NCBI GenBank assembly: GCA_005893365.1
Contig: VBPB01000041.1
Location: forward strand, 1 to 25,592
Reading direction: 5' to 3'
From: Candidatus Eiseniibacteriota bacterium
GTDB taxonomy: Bacteria > Eisenbacteria > RBG-16-71-46
DNA: 25,592 bases
The notes below the pieces were generated by a model that did not search any database, had not been told where the DNA came from, and saw only the letters and a list, made by a program, of their open reading frames with translations. Numbering within the stretch: the first letter of the stretch is position 1; the number at the start of each line of letters is the position of its first letter. Below, piece by piece: positions 16,396-23,903 of this stretch. A program made the position numbers and the translations under genes.

Positions 16396-18228
16396 ATGAC
16401 CCTCGACGAGCCGCAGGCCCCGCCCTCTCGCGTGGTCGCCGTCCTCCACCGCATCGAGGGGGCGGTGCTGGTGCTGGCATTCCTGCTGTCGATGGTACTG
16501 CCGCTCATCGACGCCCTGGGCCGGCCGATCGGCGGCCTCTACCTGCCCGGTTCCTCGACCTACCGCTCCCAGCTCACGCTGTGGCTCGCCTTCCTGGGCG
16601 GTCTGCTCGCGACCCGCGAGGGCCGGCACCTCACGCTCTCGACCGCCGAGGTGATCGGCCACGCGAAGGTCCGGAACGCCGCCCGCCTCTTCTCGTCGTC
16701 GGTGGCCGCCGCGGTCTGCGCCGTGCTCGCCTACTCGGCGGGTGGCGTGGTGATCGCCGACCGCCAGCAGGGCACGTTGCTGGCGATCGGCATCCCGGTG
16801 TGGGTGAGCGAATGCATCATGCCCATCTCCCTCGCCCTGATCGCGCTGCGCCTGGCCTGGGGGGCCGCCGATCGCTGGAACGGACGCGCCATCGCGTTCG
16901 GCGCCATCGCCGCCACCTTCAGCCTGGGCCTCTCACCGGCCGTGGGCCATGCGCTCACCCTGCCGATCCTGGCGGTGATCGTGGTGGCGGCCCTGGTGGG
17001 CGCGCCGGTCTTCGTCGCCATGGGTGGCGTCGCGCTGGTGATGTTCTTCCGCGACGGCGTGCCGGTCGCGGCGGTGACCGGCGAGATCTACCGCCTCATG
17101 GTCTCGCCGAGCCTGCCCGCCATCCCGCTGCTGACCGCCTGCGGCTACGTCCTCGCCGAATCGAACGCCGCGACCCGGCTGGTGCGCTTCTTCCGCGCCC
17201 TCTTCGGCTGGATGCCGGGTGGCATCGCCATCCTGGTCGCGGCGGTGTGCGCGCTGTTCACCACCTTCACCGGCGGCTCGGGCGTCACGATCATCGCCCT
17301 GGGCGGCCTGCTCTATCCCATCCTGCGCAACGAAGGCTACGAGGAGGGCTTCTCGCTCGGCCTGGTGACCGCCTCGGGCAGCCTCGGCCTGCTGCTGCCG
17401 CCGAGCCTGCCCGTCATCCTCTACTCGGTGGTCGCCAACGTCCCCGCCGACTCGCTTTACCTCGCGGGGTTGGTGCCCGGCGTCCTGCTGATCGTGATCG
17501 TGGCGCTCTACGGCATGCGGGTCGGCGGCCGGGCCAAGGCCCGGCGCCAGGCGTTCTCGCCGCGCGAGGCCGTCCTCGCCGGGTGGGGTGCCAAGTGGGA
17601 GCTCTCGGTGCCGCTCCTGGTCGTGGTGCTGTTCGCCACCGGGCTCGCCACCATCGTCGAGGCGTCGGCGGTGGCCTTCGCCTACGCCATCGTGGTCGAG
17701 TGCTTCATCACCCGCGACATCCACCCGGTGCGCGGGCTGCCCGGGGTGCTGCTCAAGGCCGGCGTGCTGTGCGGCTCCGTGCTCATCCTGCTCGCGAGCG
17801 CCCTGGGCGTGACCAGCTGGCTGGTCGACGCGCAGATCCCCGATGCCCTGCTGGCGACGGTCCGGACCCACATCCATTCGCCGCACGTCTTCCTGCTCAT
17901 CCTCAACGTGGTGCTGCTGGTCCTGGGCAGCGTGCTCGAGATCTACTCGGCGATCATCATCCTGGCGCCGCTGGTGGCCCCGATCGGGGCCGCGTTCGGC
18001 ATCGACCCGGTCCACTTGGGCGTGGTGTTCCTGGCCAACCTCGAACTCGGATTCCTGTTCCCGCCGGTGGGCTTGAACCTGCTGCTCTCCTCCTCGCGCT
18101 TCGACAAGCCCCTGCCGCAGCTCTACCGGCACGTGGTGCCGTTCCTCCTCATCCTCGGCATCGGCGTGCTGATGATCACCTACCTGCCGCAGATGACGAC
18201 CGGCATCCTGCGGTTGCTGGGCAAGTGA
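16396..18228 (+). CDS. Fused TRAP transporter permease (DctQ-DctM)
   Basis: A 610-residue inner-membrane protein in which the small TRAP subunit (DctQ-like, about residues 1-185, four helices, e.g. LVLAFLLSMVLPLIDALG and the QLTLWLAFLGGLLATREGRH loop) is joined to the large subunit (DctM-like, about 190-610). The large part shows GAPVFVAMGGVALVMF, TTFTGGSGVTIIALGGLLYP, the family hallmark GSLGLLLPPSLPVILYSV and the late ANLELGFLFPPVGLNLLL. Such permeases take up organic or amino/sugar acids with Na+, fed by a periplasmic binding protein (DctP). No DctP gene is in the window, so the substrate is unknown. ATG 16396 fits the DctQ N-terminus; an in-frame ATG at 16258 would add unconserved residues. 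The kinase gene follows after 27 bases. Confidence 0.92.
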   Translation: MTLDEPQAPPSRVVAVLHRIEGAVLVLAFLLSMVLPLIDALGRPIGGLYLPGSSTYRSQLTLWLAFLGGLLATREGRHLTLSTAEVIGHAKVRNAARLFSSSVAAAVCAVLAYSAGGVVIADRQQGTLLAIGIPVWVSECIMPISLALIALRLAWGAADRWNGRAIAFGAIAATFSLGLSPAVGHALTLPILAVIVVAALVGAPVFVAMGGVALVMFFRDGVPVAAVTGEIYRLMVSPSLPAIPLLTACGYVLAESNAATRLVRFFRALFGWMPGGIAILVAAVCALFTTFTGGSGVTIIALGGLLYPILRNEGYEEGFSLGLVTASGSLGLLLPPSLPVILYSVVANVPADSLYLAGLVPGVLLIVIVALYGMRVGGRAKARRQAFSPREAVLAGWGAKWELSVPLLVVVLFATGLATIVEASAVAFAYAIVVECFITRDIHPVRGLPGVLLKAGVLCGSVLILLASALGVTSWLVDAQIPDALLATVRTHIHSPHVFLLILNVVLLVLGSVLEIYSAIIILAPLVAPIGAAFGIDPVHLGVVFLANLELGFLFPPVGLNLLLSSSRFDKPLPQLYRHVVPFLLILGIGVLMITYLPQMTTGILRLLGK

Positions 18229-18240
18229 GGCGCGAGGAGC

Positions 18241-18249
18241 GGTAGACTG
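18241..18249 (+). promoter_or_regulatory. GGTAGNCTG box (-10-like) upstream of Ser/Thr kinase
   Basis: GGTAGACTG contains TAGACT (18243-18248). ATG 18256 is only seven bases after the hexamer, so a transcript from this element would start at or next to the A of the ATG (leaderless). No Shine-Dalgarno precedes this start. The box lies in the 27-base gap after the TRAP gene, implying that the kinase has its own promoter. Confidence 0.5.
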
Positions 18250-18255
18250 CCCCGC

Positions 18256-21200
18256 ATGCCGCTCACCGCAGGCACGCGTCTTGGCTCCCACGAGATCCTC
18301 GGCCCCCTCGGCGCCGGAGGGATGGGCGAGGTCTACCTCGCGCGCGACACGCGGCTCGACCGCGAGGTGGCGCTCAAGCTGCTGCCGCGGCATCTCACCA
18401 CCGACGCGGACGCCATCGCGCGGTTCCGGCGCGAGGCGCTGACCCTCGCCTCACTCTCGCATCCCAACATCGCAACCGTCCACGGCTTCGAGGAGACGCC
18501 GGAAGGTCCCATGGTGCTGGTGCTCGAGCGCGTCGAGGGCGAGACGCTCGCCGAGCGCCTGAGCCGCGGCGCGCTCGCGCCCGACGAGGCGCTCCAGATC
18601 TGCGCCCAGATCGCGCAGGCGCTCGAGGCCGCGCACGAGCGCGGCGTCATCCATCGCGACGTCAAGCCGGGGAACGTCATGATCGGCCCGCGCGGGCTGG
18701 TCAAGGTGCTGGACTTTGGCCTCGCGCGGCGCACGGTCGGAGTGCGGAAGCCGGCGGCGGCGGAGCCTGCCCGCCCCGAGAGCCCGGCCGCGCTCACGCC
18801 GGCCGCCGCCCCGTCGGAGGAGGCCGAAACGATCGTGGTCTCGCGGCCGGGCGGAGCACCGGACGCCGCAGGGCTCTCGCAGTCGGGGACCATCCTCGGC
18901 ACCCCCGGCTACATGAGCCCCGAGCAGGTCCTGGCGGTCGAGGTGGACCCGCGCACCGACGTGTTCGCGTTCGGCTGCGTGCTCTACGAGTGCCTCGCCG
19001 GGCGGCGCGCCTTCTCGGGCGGCGACGCGCTCGCGATCATGGCCGCGACCTTGAATCGGCCTCCCGACCTGGCGGTGCTGCCGGCGAGCACGCCGCCGCG
19101 CGTGCGCACGCTCATCGCGCGCTGCCTCGAGCAGGATGTGTCGCGGCGTCTGGATCACATCCGCTCGGCCCGCGTCGAGTTGGAGGAAGCCCTGGGCATC
19201 CGCCGCGCTTCGGCGCTGCGCGAAGGCGAGCGCTACGCGACGCCGCACAACCTGCCCGCCCAGACGACGACGTTCATCGGCCGGTCGTCCGTGCTGGACG
19301 AATGCCGCCGCCTGCTTGGCGCCGCGCGCCTGCTGACGCTGGCCGGTCTCGGCGGAACGGGCAAGACGCGCATCGCGCTGCGCCTCGCCGAGTCGTTGCT
19401 GGGGGAGTATCCCGACGGCGTGTGGTTCGTGAACCTGGCGCCGGTCACGGACTCCGGGCGCGTGGCCGACGTGGCCGCCGAGGCGCTCGGCGTGCCCGAC
19501 CAGCCCGGTCGCACCCCGCTCGAGTCGCTGACGCGGCACGTCCGCGACCGCCGGATGCTGTTCGTGGTGGACAACTGTGAAGAGGTGCTGGGGGGCGCGG
19601 CGGCCCTCGCGTCCGCCGTCCTGCGCGCCTGCCCGGCCTCGCGGGTGCTCGCCACCAGCCGCCAGGCGCTCGGGCTGGAGGGCGAGACCGTGCTCGCGGT
19701 GCCGCCGCTCGAGGTCCCGAGCGCGGGCGGGGTGACCGAGGTCGAGCCCCTGCGCGATTGCGAGGCGGTCCAGCTCTTCATGGAACGCGCCATCGCCGCC
19801 AAGCCGGACTTCGCGCTCACCACCGCGAACGCGCCGGCGATCGCCGAACTCTGCCGCCGCCTGGACGGCATACCGCTGGCGCTCGAGCTGGCGGCAGGCC
19901 GCATCCGCATGCTGGGCGTGGAGCAGATCCGCGACCGGCTGGAGGATCGCTTCAAGCTCCTGGCGCGCCCCGGCAGCGACGCGCCGTCGCGCCGGCAGAC
20001 CGTGAAGGCGGTGATCCAGTGGAGTTGGGATCATCTGCTGCGACCCGAGCAGGACCTGATGCGCCGGCTCGCGGTCTTCAAGGGCGGCTGGACGCTGGAG
20101 CGCGCGACCGCCGTGTGCTCCGAGAGCGGCGACGAGTTCGAGGTGCTCGACCTGCTCACGCGTCTGGTCGAGCGTTCGCTGGTCGTGGTGGACCGCTCGG
20201 CGTCGGGCGAGGCGCGCTACCGATTCCTCGAGAGCGTGTGGCGGTTCGCCCTCGATGCGCTCGACGCCCACGGCGAGGCGGCGGCCCTGCGCGAGCGGCA
20301 CCTGGCGGTCTACCTCGACCTCGGGGCGCGCGCCGAAAAGGCCATGAGCGGGCCCGGCATGGCGCGGCAGGTCGCCGAGCTCGCCCGCGAGGAGGAGAAC
20401 ATCCTCGCCGCCCTGGAAACCAGCGGCGATGCGGTGGACGGCGCGATCCGCGGTTTGCGGCTGGCGACCGCGGTGCAGCGCTTCTGGTCCGCGTCCGGAC
20501 GCTACACCCTTGGTCGCCGGACGCTCGAGACCGTGCTGGGACGCGTGGAGGCTCGGAAGCCGACCCCCGAGCGGGCCTGGGCGTTGGTGCGCACCTCCGG
20601 GTTCGCCCTGATCGCGGGCGAGCACGAAGTGGCGCGCCGCTACCTCGAAGAAAGTCTCGCCTACTGGCGCGCTCACCCGGAACCTGGGGGCCTCCCGCCC
20701 GCGGTCCTCGCCGGGCTGGGCGTCGTGGCGATGTGGCAGTCGCGTTACCAGGACGCCCACGCGCTGGGCGAGGAGAGCCTCGCGCTCTACCAGGCGCGCG
20801 GCTCCAAGCGCGGCGTCGCGATGGCGCTCCACAACCAGGGGACGATCGAGTGTGTGTTGGGGCGCGGGGATCACGGCCGCGCCTGCTTCGAGGCGGCCCT
20901 CGGCTTGCTGCGCGAGACCCGCGACGAGAACGTCGAAACGCTGTGCCTCTCCGGCCTGGCGACGTCGCTCGTGCGGCAGGGCGAGCTGGCGCCGGCGCGT
21001 CAGCGGCTGCGCGAGGGTTTCGCCCTGCTCGACCGACTCGACACGCCGCGCGAGCGGCTCACGGCCCTGGAGGCGCTGGCGGAGTTGGCCGTCGCGCTCG
21101 GGCGACCCGTCGAAGCGGCGCGCCTCATCGGGGCGGCCGACGCCACGCGAGAGGCGTTGGTCGTACCCCTGATGCCTGCGGAGAAGGCCGATATCGAGCG

Positions 21201-21324
21201 CCTGGTGGCGCGGATCACCGAGGCACTGGGCGCCGACGAAGCCGAGCGCGCACAGGCGGCGGGGCGGAAGGCGTCGCCCGAGAGCGTTCGCACCGAGGTG
21301 GGCGCTTTGCTGGACATGCAGTAG
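18256..21324 (+). CDS. Serine/threonine protein kinase fused to STAND ATPase and TPR region
   Basis: A 1022-residue cytoplasmic signalling protein. Hanks-type kinase about 1-315: GAGGMGEV (19-26), K41, E60, HRDVKPGN (133-140, catalytic D135), DFG (153-155), GTPGYMSPEQ (215-224). The catalytic set is complete. Between DFG and GTPGYM lies an unusually long, Pro/Ala-rich stretch (about 160-212) in the activation segment. An AfsR/LuxR-type STAND NTPase follows at about 335-570: Walker A GLGGTGKT (364-371), Walker B LFVVDNCE (435-442), ATSRQALG and GIPLALELAA (538-547). Then a winged-helix-like region and helical repeats resembling TPRs to the end. It probably integrates a ligand or protein signal through the TPR/STAND part to control phosphorylation (inference). 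No transmembrane helix or C-terminal DNA-binding domain is visible. Confidence 0.93.
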   Translation: MPLTAGTRLGSHEILGPLGAGGMGEVYLARDTRLDREVALKLLPRHLTTDADAIARFRREALTLASLSHPNIATVHGFEETPEGPMVLVLERVEGETLAERLSRGALAPDEALQICAQIAQALEAAHERGVIHRDVKPGNVMIGPRGLVKVLDFGLARRTVGVRKPAAAEPARPESPAALTPAAAPSEEAETIVVSRPGGAPDAAGLSQSGTILGTPGYMSPEQVLAVEVDPRTDVFAFGCVLYECLAGRRAFSGGDALAIMAATLNRPPDLAVLPASTPPRVRTLIARCLEQDVSRRLDHIRSARVELEEALGIRRASALREGERYATPHNLPAQTTTFIGRSSVLDECRRLLGAARLLTLAGLGGTGKTRIALRLAESLLGEYPDGVWFVNLAPVTDSGRVADVAAEALGVPDQPGRTPLESLTRHVRDRRMLFVVDNCEEVLGGAAALASAVLRACPASRVLATSRQALGLEGETVLAVPPLEVPSAGGVTEVEPLRDCEAVQLFMERAIAAKPDFALTTANAPAIAELCRRLDGIPLALELAAGRIRMLGVEQIRDRLEDRFKLLARPGSDAPSRRQTVKAVIQWSWDHLLRPEQDLMRRLAVFKGGWTLERATAVCSESGDEFEVLDLLTRLVERSLVVVDRSASGEARYRFLESVWRFALDALDAHGEAAALRERHLAVYLDLGARAEKAMSGPGMARQVAELAREEENILAALETSGDAVDGAIRGLRLATAVQRFWSASGRYTLGRRTLETVLGRVEARKPTPERAWALVRTSGFALIAGEHEVARRYLEESLAYWRAHPEPGGLPPAVLAGLGVVAMWQSRYQDAHALGEESLALYQARGSKRGVAMALHNQGTIECVLGRGDHGRACFEAALGLLRETRDENVETLCLSGLATSLVRQGELAPARQRLREGFALLDRLDTPRERLTALEALAELAVALGRPVEAARLIGAADATREALVVPLMPAEKADIERLVARITEALGADEAERAQAAGRKASPESVRTEVGALLDMQ

Positions 21325-21337
21325 CGCGACGCACGAA

Positions 21338-21364
21338 CGCCCGCCCCTGCGCCAAGGGCGGGCG
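21338..21364. terminator. Bidirectional hairpin between convergent genes
   Basis: CGCCCGCCC (21338-21346) and GGGCGGGCG (21356-21364) form a perfect nine-pair stem with a nine-base loop. Flanking CACG/CGTG can lengthen it imperfectly. It sits in the 59-base gap between the convergent kinase and NmrA genes, where a shared terminator is expected. There is no T-run on either strand, so it may act with Rho or as an mRNA 3'-end stabiliser. Confidence 0.7.
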
Positions 21365-21383
21365 CCGTGTCGTGACTCGGAGA

Positions 21384-22268
21384 TCAGCGGGCGGTCGGGG
21401 CTCCCAGCAGCGCGTCCCACGGCTGGGCCTTGGCCCACGACTCGAACGTGTGCCAGCCGACCCACGGGTAGTCGCGCCTGAGGCCCGCGATGTCCGCCGA
21501 GTAGCCGACCTTGTCGAACCACTCGAACATCGCCGCGAAGTCCGCGTTCTGCTGGCGCACCACCGCCAGCGGGGTGCTCTGGAACGTCAGCTTGCGGCCG
21601 GTCACGCGCGAGAGGATCGCGTTGACCTCGTTCGGGCTGACGTCGTCCGACGCCAGGTTGATGCGACGCCCGTTGAAGGTCCCGGGCTCCTCGATCACCC
21701 GTGCGGTGAACTTCGCCAGGTCGGCCGCCGCGATCATCTGGAGCTTGCGGTCGGCCGGCATCGGCATCGACCACGTGCCCGACTGGAGGCCCGGCAGCCA
21801 CCACGGACCGGTGTGGTTCTCCATGAAGAACACCGGCGCCACGATCGACCATGCGGCGCCCGAGGCCTTGACCGCCTGCTCCGCCGGGACCTTGCTCTCG
21901 AAGTGGGGGATGCCGGTCTTGCGGTCGGCGTCCGCCACCGAGGTCAGCACGATGCGGCCCACCCTGGCGGTCTTGAGCGCCTCGATCAGTGCCAGGGCCT
22001 CCTTGCGCTCGGCGTCGACCCCCGCCACGTAGGGCGTGCTCATCGCGAAGGCGGTGTCCACGCCCCGCGCCGCCGCCACCAGCGACGCCGGGTCGTCGAA
22101 GTTGGCCGCCACGACCTCGGCTCCGAGCTTGCTCAACGCGGCGGCGGCGGGGCTCGCCGGGTTGCGGGTGACGGCGCGGACGTGATGGCCGTCCGCGAGC
22201 AACTGGCGGGCGACACCGCCACCCTGCGTGCCGGTGGCGCCGGTGACCAGGACCTTGAGTCTCGACAT
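21384..22268 (-). CDS. NmrA-like NAD(P)-binding oxidoreductase
   Basis: A 294-residue atypical short-chain dehydrogenase of the NmrA/HSCARG/QorB kind. The Rossmann motif is LVTGATGTQGGGVARQLL (about 6-23), followed by VRAVTRNP, which fits NADP(H) preference, then GVDTAFAMSTPYVAG and RIVLTSVADA. The active-site Tyr-x3-Lys of classical dehydrogenases is not obvious (ESKVPAEQAVKASG takes its place), so it may be a redox sensor rather than an enzyme. ATG 22268 is supported by GGAGG (22274-22278), five bases away; an upstream in-frame ATG would run into the operator at 22285-22300. The gene lies 74 bases downstream of MarR and its own operator-like palindrome suggests direct repression by that regulator. 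Confidence 0.88.
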   Translation of the reverse strand: MSRLKVLVTGATGTQGGGVARQLLADGHHVRAVTRNPASPAAAALSKLGAEVVAANFDDPASLVAAARGVDTAFAMSTPYVAGVDAERKEALALIEALKTARVGRIVLTSVADADRKTGIPHFESKVPAEQAVKASGAAWSIVAPVFFMENHTGPWWLPGLQSGTWSMPMPADRKLQMIAAADLAKFTARVIEEPGTFNGRRINLASDDVSPNEVNAILSRVTGRKLTFQSTPLAVVRQQNADFAAMFEWFDKVGYSADIAGLRRDYPWVGWHTFESWAKAQPWDALLGAPTAR

Positions 22269-22284
22269 GGTGACCTCCTCGGGT

Positions 22285-22300
22285 AGGTGTGACGACACAT
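22285..22300. promoter_or_regulatory. Probable MarR operator O2 upstream of NmrA gene
   Basis: AGGTGT-GACG-ACACAT on the plus strand is an imperfect palindrome with the same half-site and the same four-base spacer as O1 (22829-22846); eleven of twelve half-site bases agree with the O1 pattern ATGTGT-N4-ACACAT. It ends about six bases upstream of the Shine-Dalgarno of the NmrA gene, so a bound repressor would block that promoter or early elongation. Confidence 0.65.
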
Positions 22301-22342
22301 AGGTGGCCGCGCGCGCGGCCGGGTCTCACTGCGGGTGACGGT

Positions 22343-22804
22343 TCACGATTCGATCAGGCGTTCGCAGATCCGGGTGAGCGCGCGCGCGTCGCGCTCGCCG
22401 ATCCGATGGGTGACGGCCCGGTGCAGGGCCTCGACGCGCGGGTCGACCCGGTCGAGGACGGCGAGCCCTTTGCGGGTGATCCGGGCCACCGAGAGCCGCC
22501 CGTCGTCCTCCGAGCGCGCCCGCTCGACCAGGCCTTCCTTGGCGAGCCGGTCCACGATCCGGGTGAGATCGGGGGCCCGCTCGATGGTGCGCTTGCCGAT
22601 GTCGCAGCGGGGGAGCCCCGCGGGCTGCGCGCCGCGCAGGATCCGGAGCACGTTGTACTGCTGGCCGCTGATCCCCGTCTCGGCCGCCACCGCTTCCACC
22701 TGCTCGCGCAGGTGGGCGCTGGCGAGCAGGACGGCCAGCACCGCCTCGTGCGTCGGCGTCCGGAACCGCGGCTGTTGAAGCCGCTGCTGCATCACCTTTC
22801 CCAT
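22343..22804 (-). CDS. MarR-family transcriptional regulator
   Basis: A 153-residue winged-helix repressor of the MarR type, the usual length. A helical dimerisation segment (EAVLAVLLASAHLREQVEAV) is followed by GISGQQYNVLRILRG, the recognition region around DIGKRTIERAPDLTRIVDRL, and the wing ERARSEDDGRLSVARITRKG with the family DxR pattern. A single cysteine (LPRCDIG) precedes the recognition helix. ATG 22804 is preferred; ATG 22792 is possible, while an in-frame ATG at 22861 would place the palindrome O1 inside the coding region. It probably represses itself through O1 and the downstream NmrA gene through O2. A phenolic, quinone or electrophile ligand is typical for MarR-NmrA pairs, but here it is inference. 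Confidence 0.88.
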   Translation of the reverse strand: MGKVMQQRLQQPRFRTPTHEAVLAVLLASAHLREQVEAVAAETGISGQQYNVLRILRGAQPAGLPRCDIGKRTIERAPDLTRIVDRLAKEGLVERARSEDDGRLSVARITRKGLAVLDRVDPRVEALHRAVTHRIGERDARALTRICERLIES

Positions 22805-22828
22805 AGAGCTTAGGATGCGGCCAGGCTG

Positions 22829-22846
22829 AATGTGTTGCAACACATT
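22829..22846. promoter_or_regulatory. Perfect 18-bp palindrome, probable MarR operator O1
   Basis: AATGTGTTGCAACACATT is an exact inverted repeat, 24 bases upstream of the MarR ATG at 22804. It is strikingly AT-rich for this DNA. Size, symmetry and position fit autoregulation by the adjacent MarR protein. Confidence 0.75.
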
Positions 22847-22880
22847 TCTGCCGTTCTCCAAGGCGGTGCCAGGCCGGCCC

Positions 22881-23903
22881 CTACACCGTCTGCAAGTACC
22901 GCTGCACCGAGAAGATGGCCGCCGAGCCCTCGCCGACCGCGGCGGCGATCCGGCGGTTGGCGCCCGAGCGCACGTCGCCGGCCGCGAACACGCCGGGCAC
23001 GCTGGTCTCGAACATGAGCGGGTCGCGCTCGAGCGGCCAGGCGCGGCGGTCGCGCGGCAGGTCGGGGCCGGTGAGGATGAAGCCCTTGGCGTCCAGCGCC
23101 ACGAAACCCAGGAAGGCCTCGGTGCGCGGCGACACGCCGATGAACACGAACAGGGCCGCCGCCTCGATGGTCCGCGTCGTCCCGGCCGCGACCTCGCGGA
23201 GCACCAGCCGCTCCAGGTGGCCGTTGCCCTGGGCTTCGCTCAGCTCCACCCCCGGGACCACCTCGATGTTGGGCGTGGCCTCGAGGCGGTCCACCAGGTA
23301 GCGCGACATCGGTGGGCTCAAGCCCGGCTTGCGGACCAGCACCGTCACGCGGCGCGCGTAGCGCGAGAAGAACAGCGCCCCCTGGCCGGCCGAGTTGGCG
23401 CCGCCCACGATCGCCACGTCCTGGCCGCGGTAGAGCGCCGCCTCCGACATGGCGGCCCCATAGTAGACGCCGGCGCCGACCAGCGGGGCGATCCCCGGCA
23501 CCTCCAGCTCGCGCACCGCCATGCCGGTCGAGAGCATCAGCGCGTGGCAGGAGACCTCGGCTCCGTCCGCCAGCGTCACGATGCGGTAGGGGTCCTCGCG
23601 GCGCACGGCCATGACCGGCTGGCCGACCATCATCTCGGTCCCGAACCGGCGCGCCTGCGCCACCGCGCGGTTCGTGAGATCGGCCCCGGTCACGCCGCCC
23701 GGGAAGCCCAGGTAGTTCTCGATGAACGAGCTGGTCCCAGCCTGACCGCCCGGCGCGTGGTGCTCGATCAAGAGCGTGCGCAGGCCTTCGCTGGTCGCGT
23801 AGACCGCGTTGGCGAGCCCGGCGGGCCCGCCGCCCACGATGACCACCTCGTAGAAGGGCCGGGTCGCCAGCGTCTGGAGCCCGGCCTTCGCCGCCAGCTC
23901 CAT
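22881..23903 (-). CDS. FAD-dependent thioredoxin-reductase-like oxidoreductase (C-terminal half of a split fusion)
   Basis: A 340-residue two-domain flavoprotein. FAD-binding GGGPAG (24-29), PGGQAGTSSFIENYLGFPGG (51-70), NAD(P)-binding VGGANSAGQGALFF (166-179), and the second FAD motif GVFAAGDVR (304-312). At the place where thioredoxin reductase has its CxxC, this protein reads VYYGAAMSEAALY, so the redox dithiol is absent, as I recall for the fused response regulator/thioredoxin-reductase group. ATG 23903 lies inside the upstream receiver gene, in a different frame, with GGAG four bases before it, so it could be translated separately. In relatives this domain continues directly from the receiver/thioredoxin-fold part; here about six linker residues are missing and the frame changes. 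Confidence 0.87.
   Translation of the reverse strand: MELAAKAGLQTLATRPFYEVVIVGGGPAGLANAVYATSEGLRTLLIEHHAPGGQAGTSSFIENYLGFPGGVTGADLTNRAVAQARRFGTEMMVGQPVMAVRREDPYRIVTLADGAEVSCHALMLSTGMAVRELEVPGIAPLVGAGVYYGAAMSEAALYRGQDVAIVGGANSAGQGALFFSRYARRVTVLVRKPGLSPPMSRYLVDRLEATPNIEVVPGVELSEAQGNGHLERLVLREVAAGTTRTIEAAALFVFIGVSPRTEAFLGFVALDAKGFILTGPDLPRDRRAWPLERDPLMFETSVPGVFAAGDVRSGANRRIAAAVGEGSAAIFSVQRYLQTV

Noticed and set aside
18451..22329. Very long minus-strand open frame opposite the Ser/Thr kinase and running through the NmrA gene
   Set aside because: Composition typical of a GC-rich antisense frame; the plus strand has intact kinase, Walker and TPR features and the NmrA gene uses another frame.
22805..22861. 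Upstream ATG (22861) for the MarR gene
   Set aside because: It would put the perfect palindrome in the coding region and add 19 residues ahead of a normal-length MarR protein.
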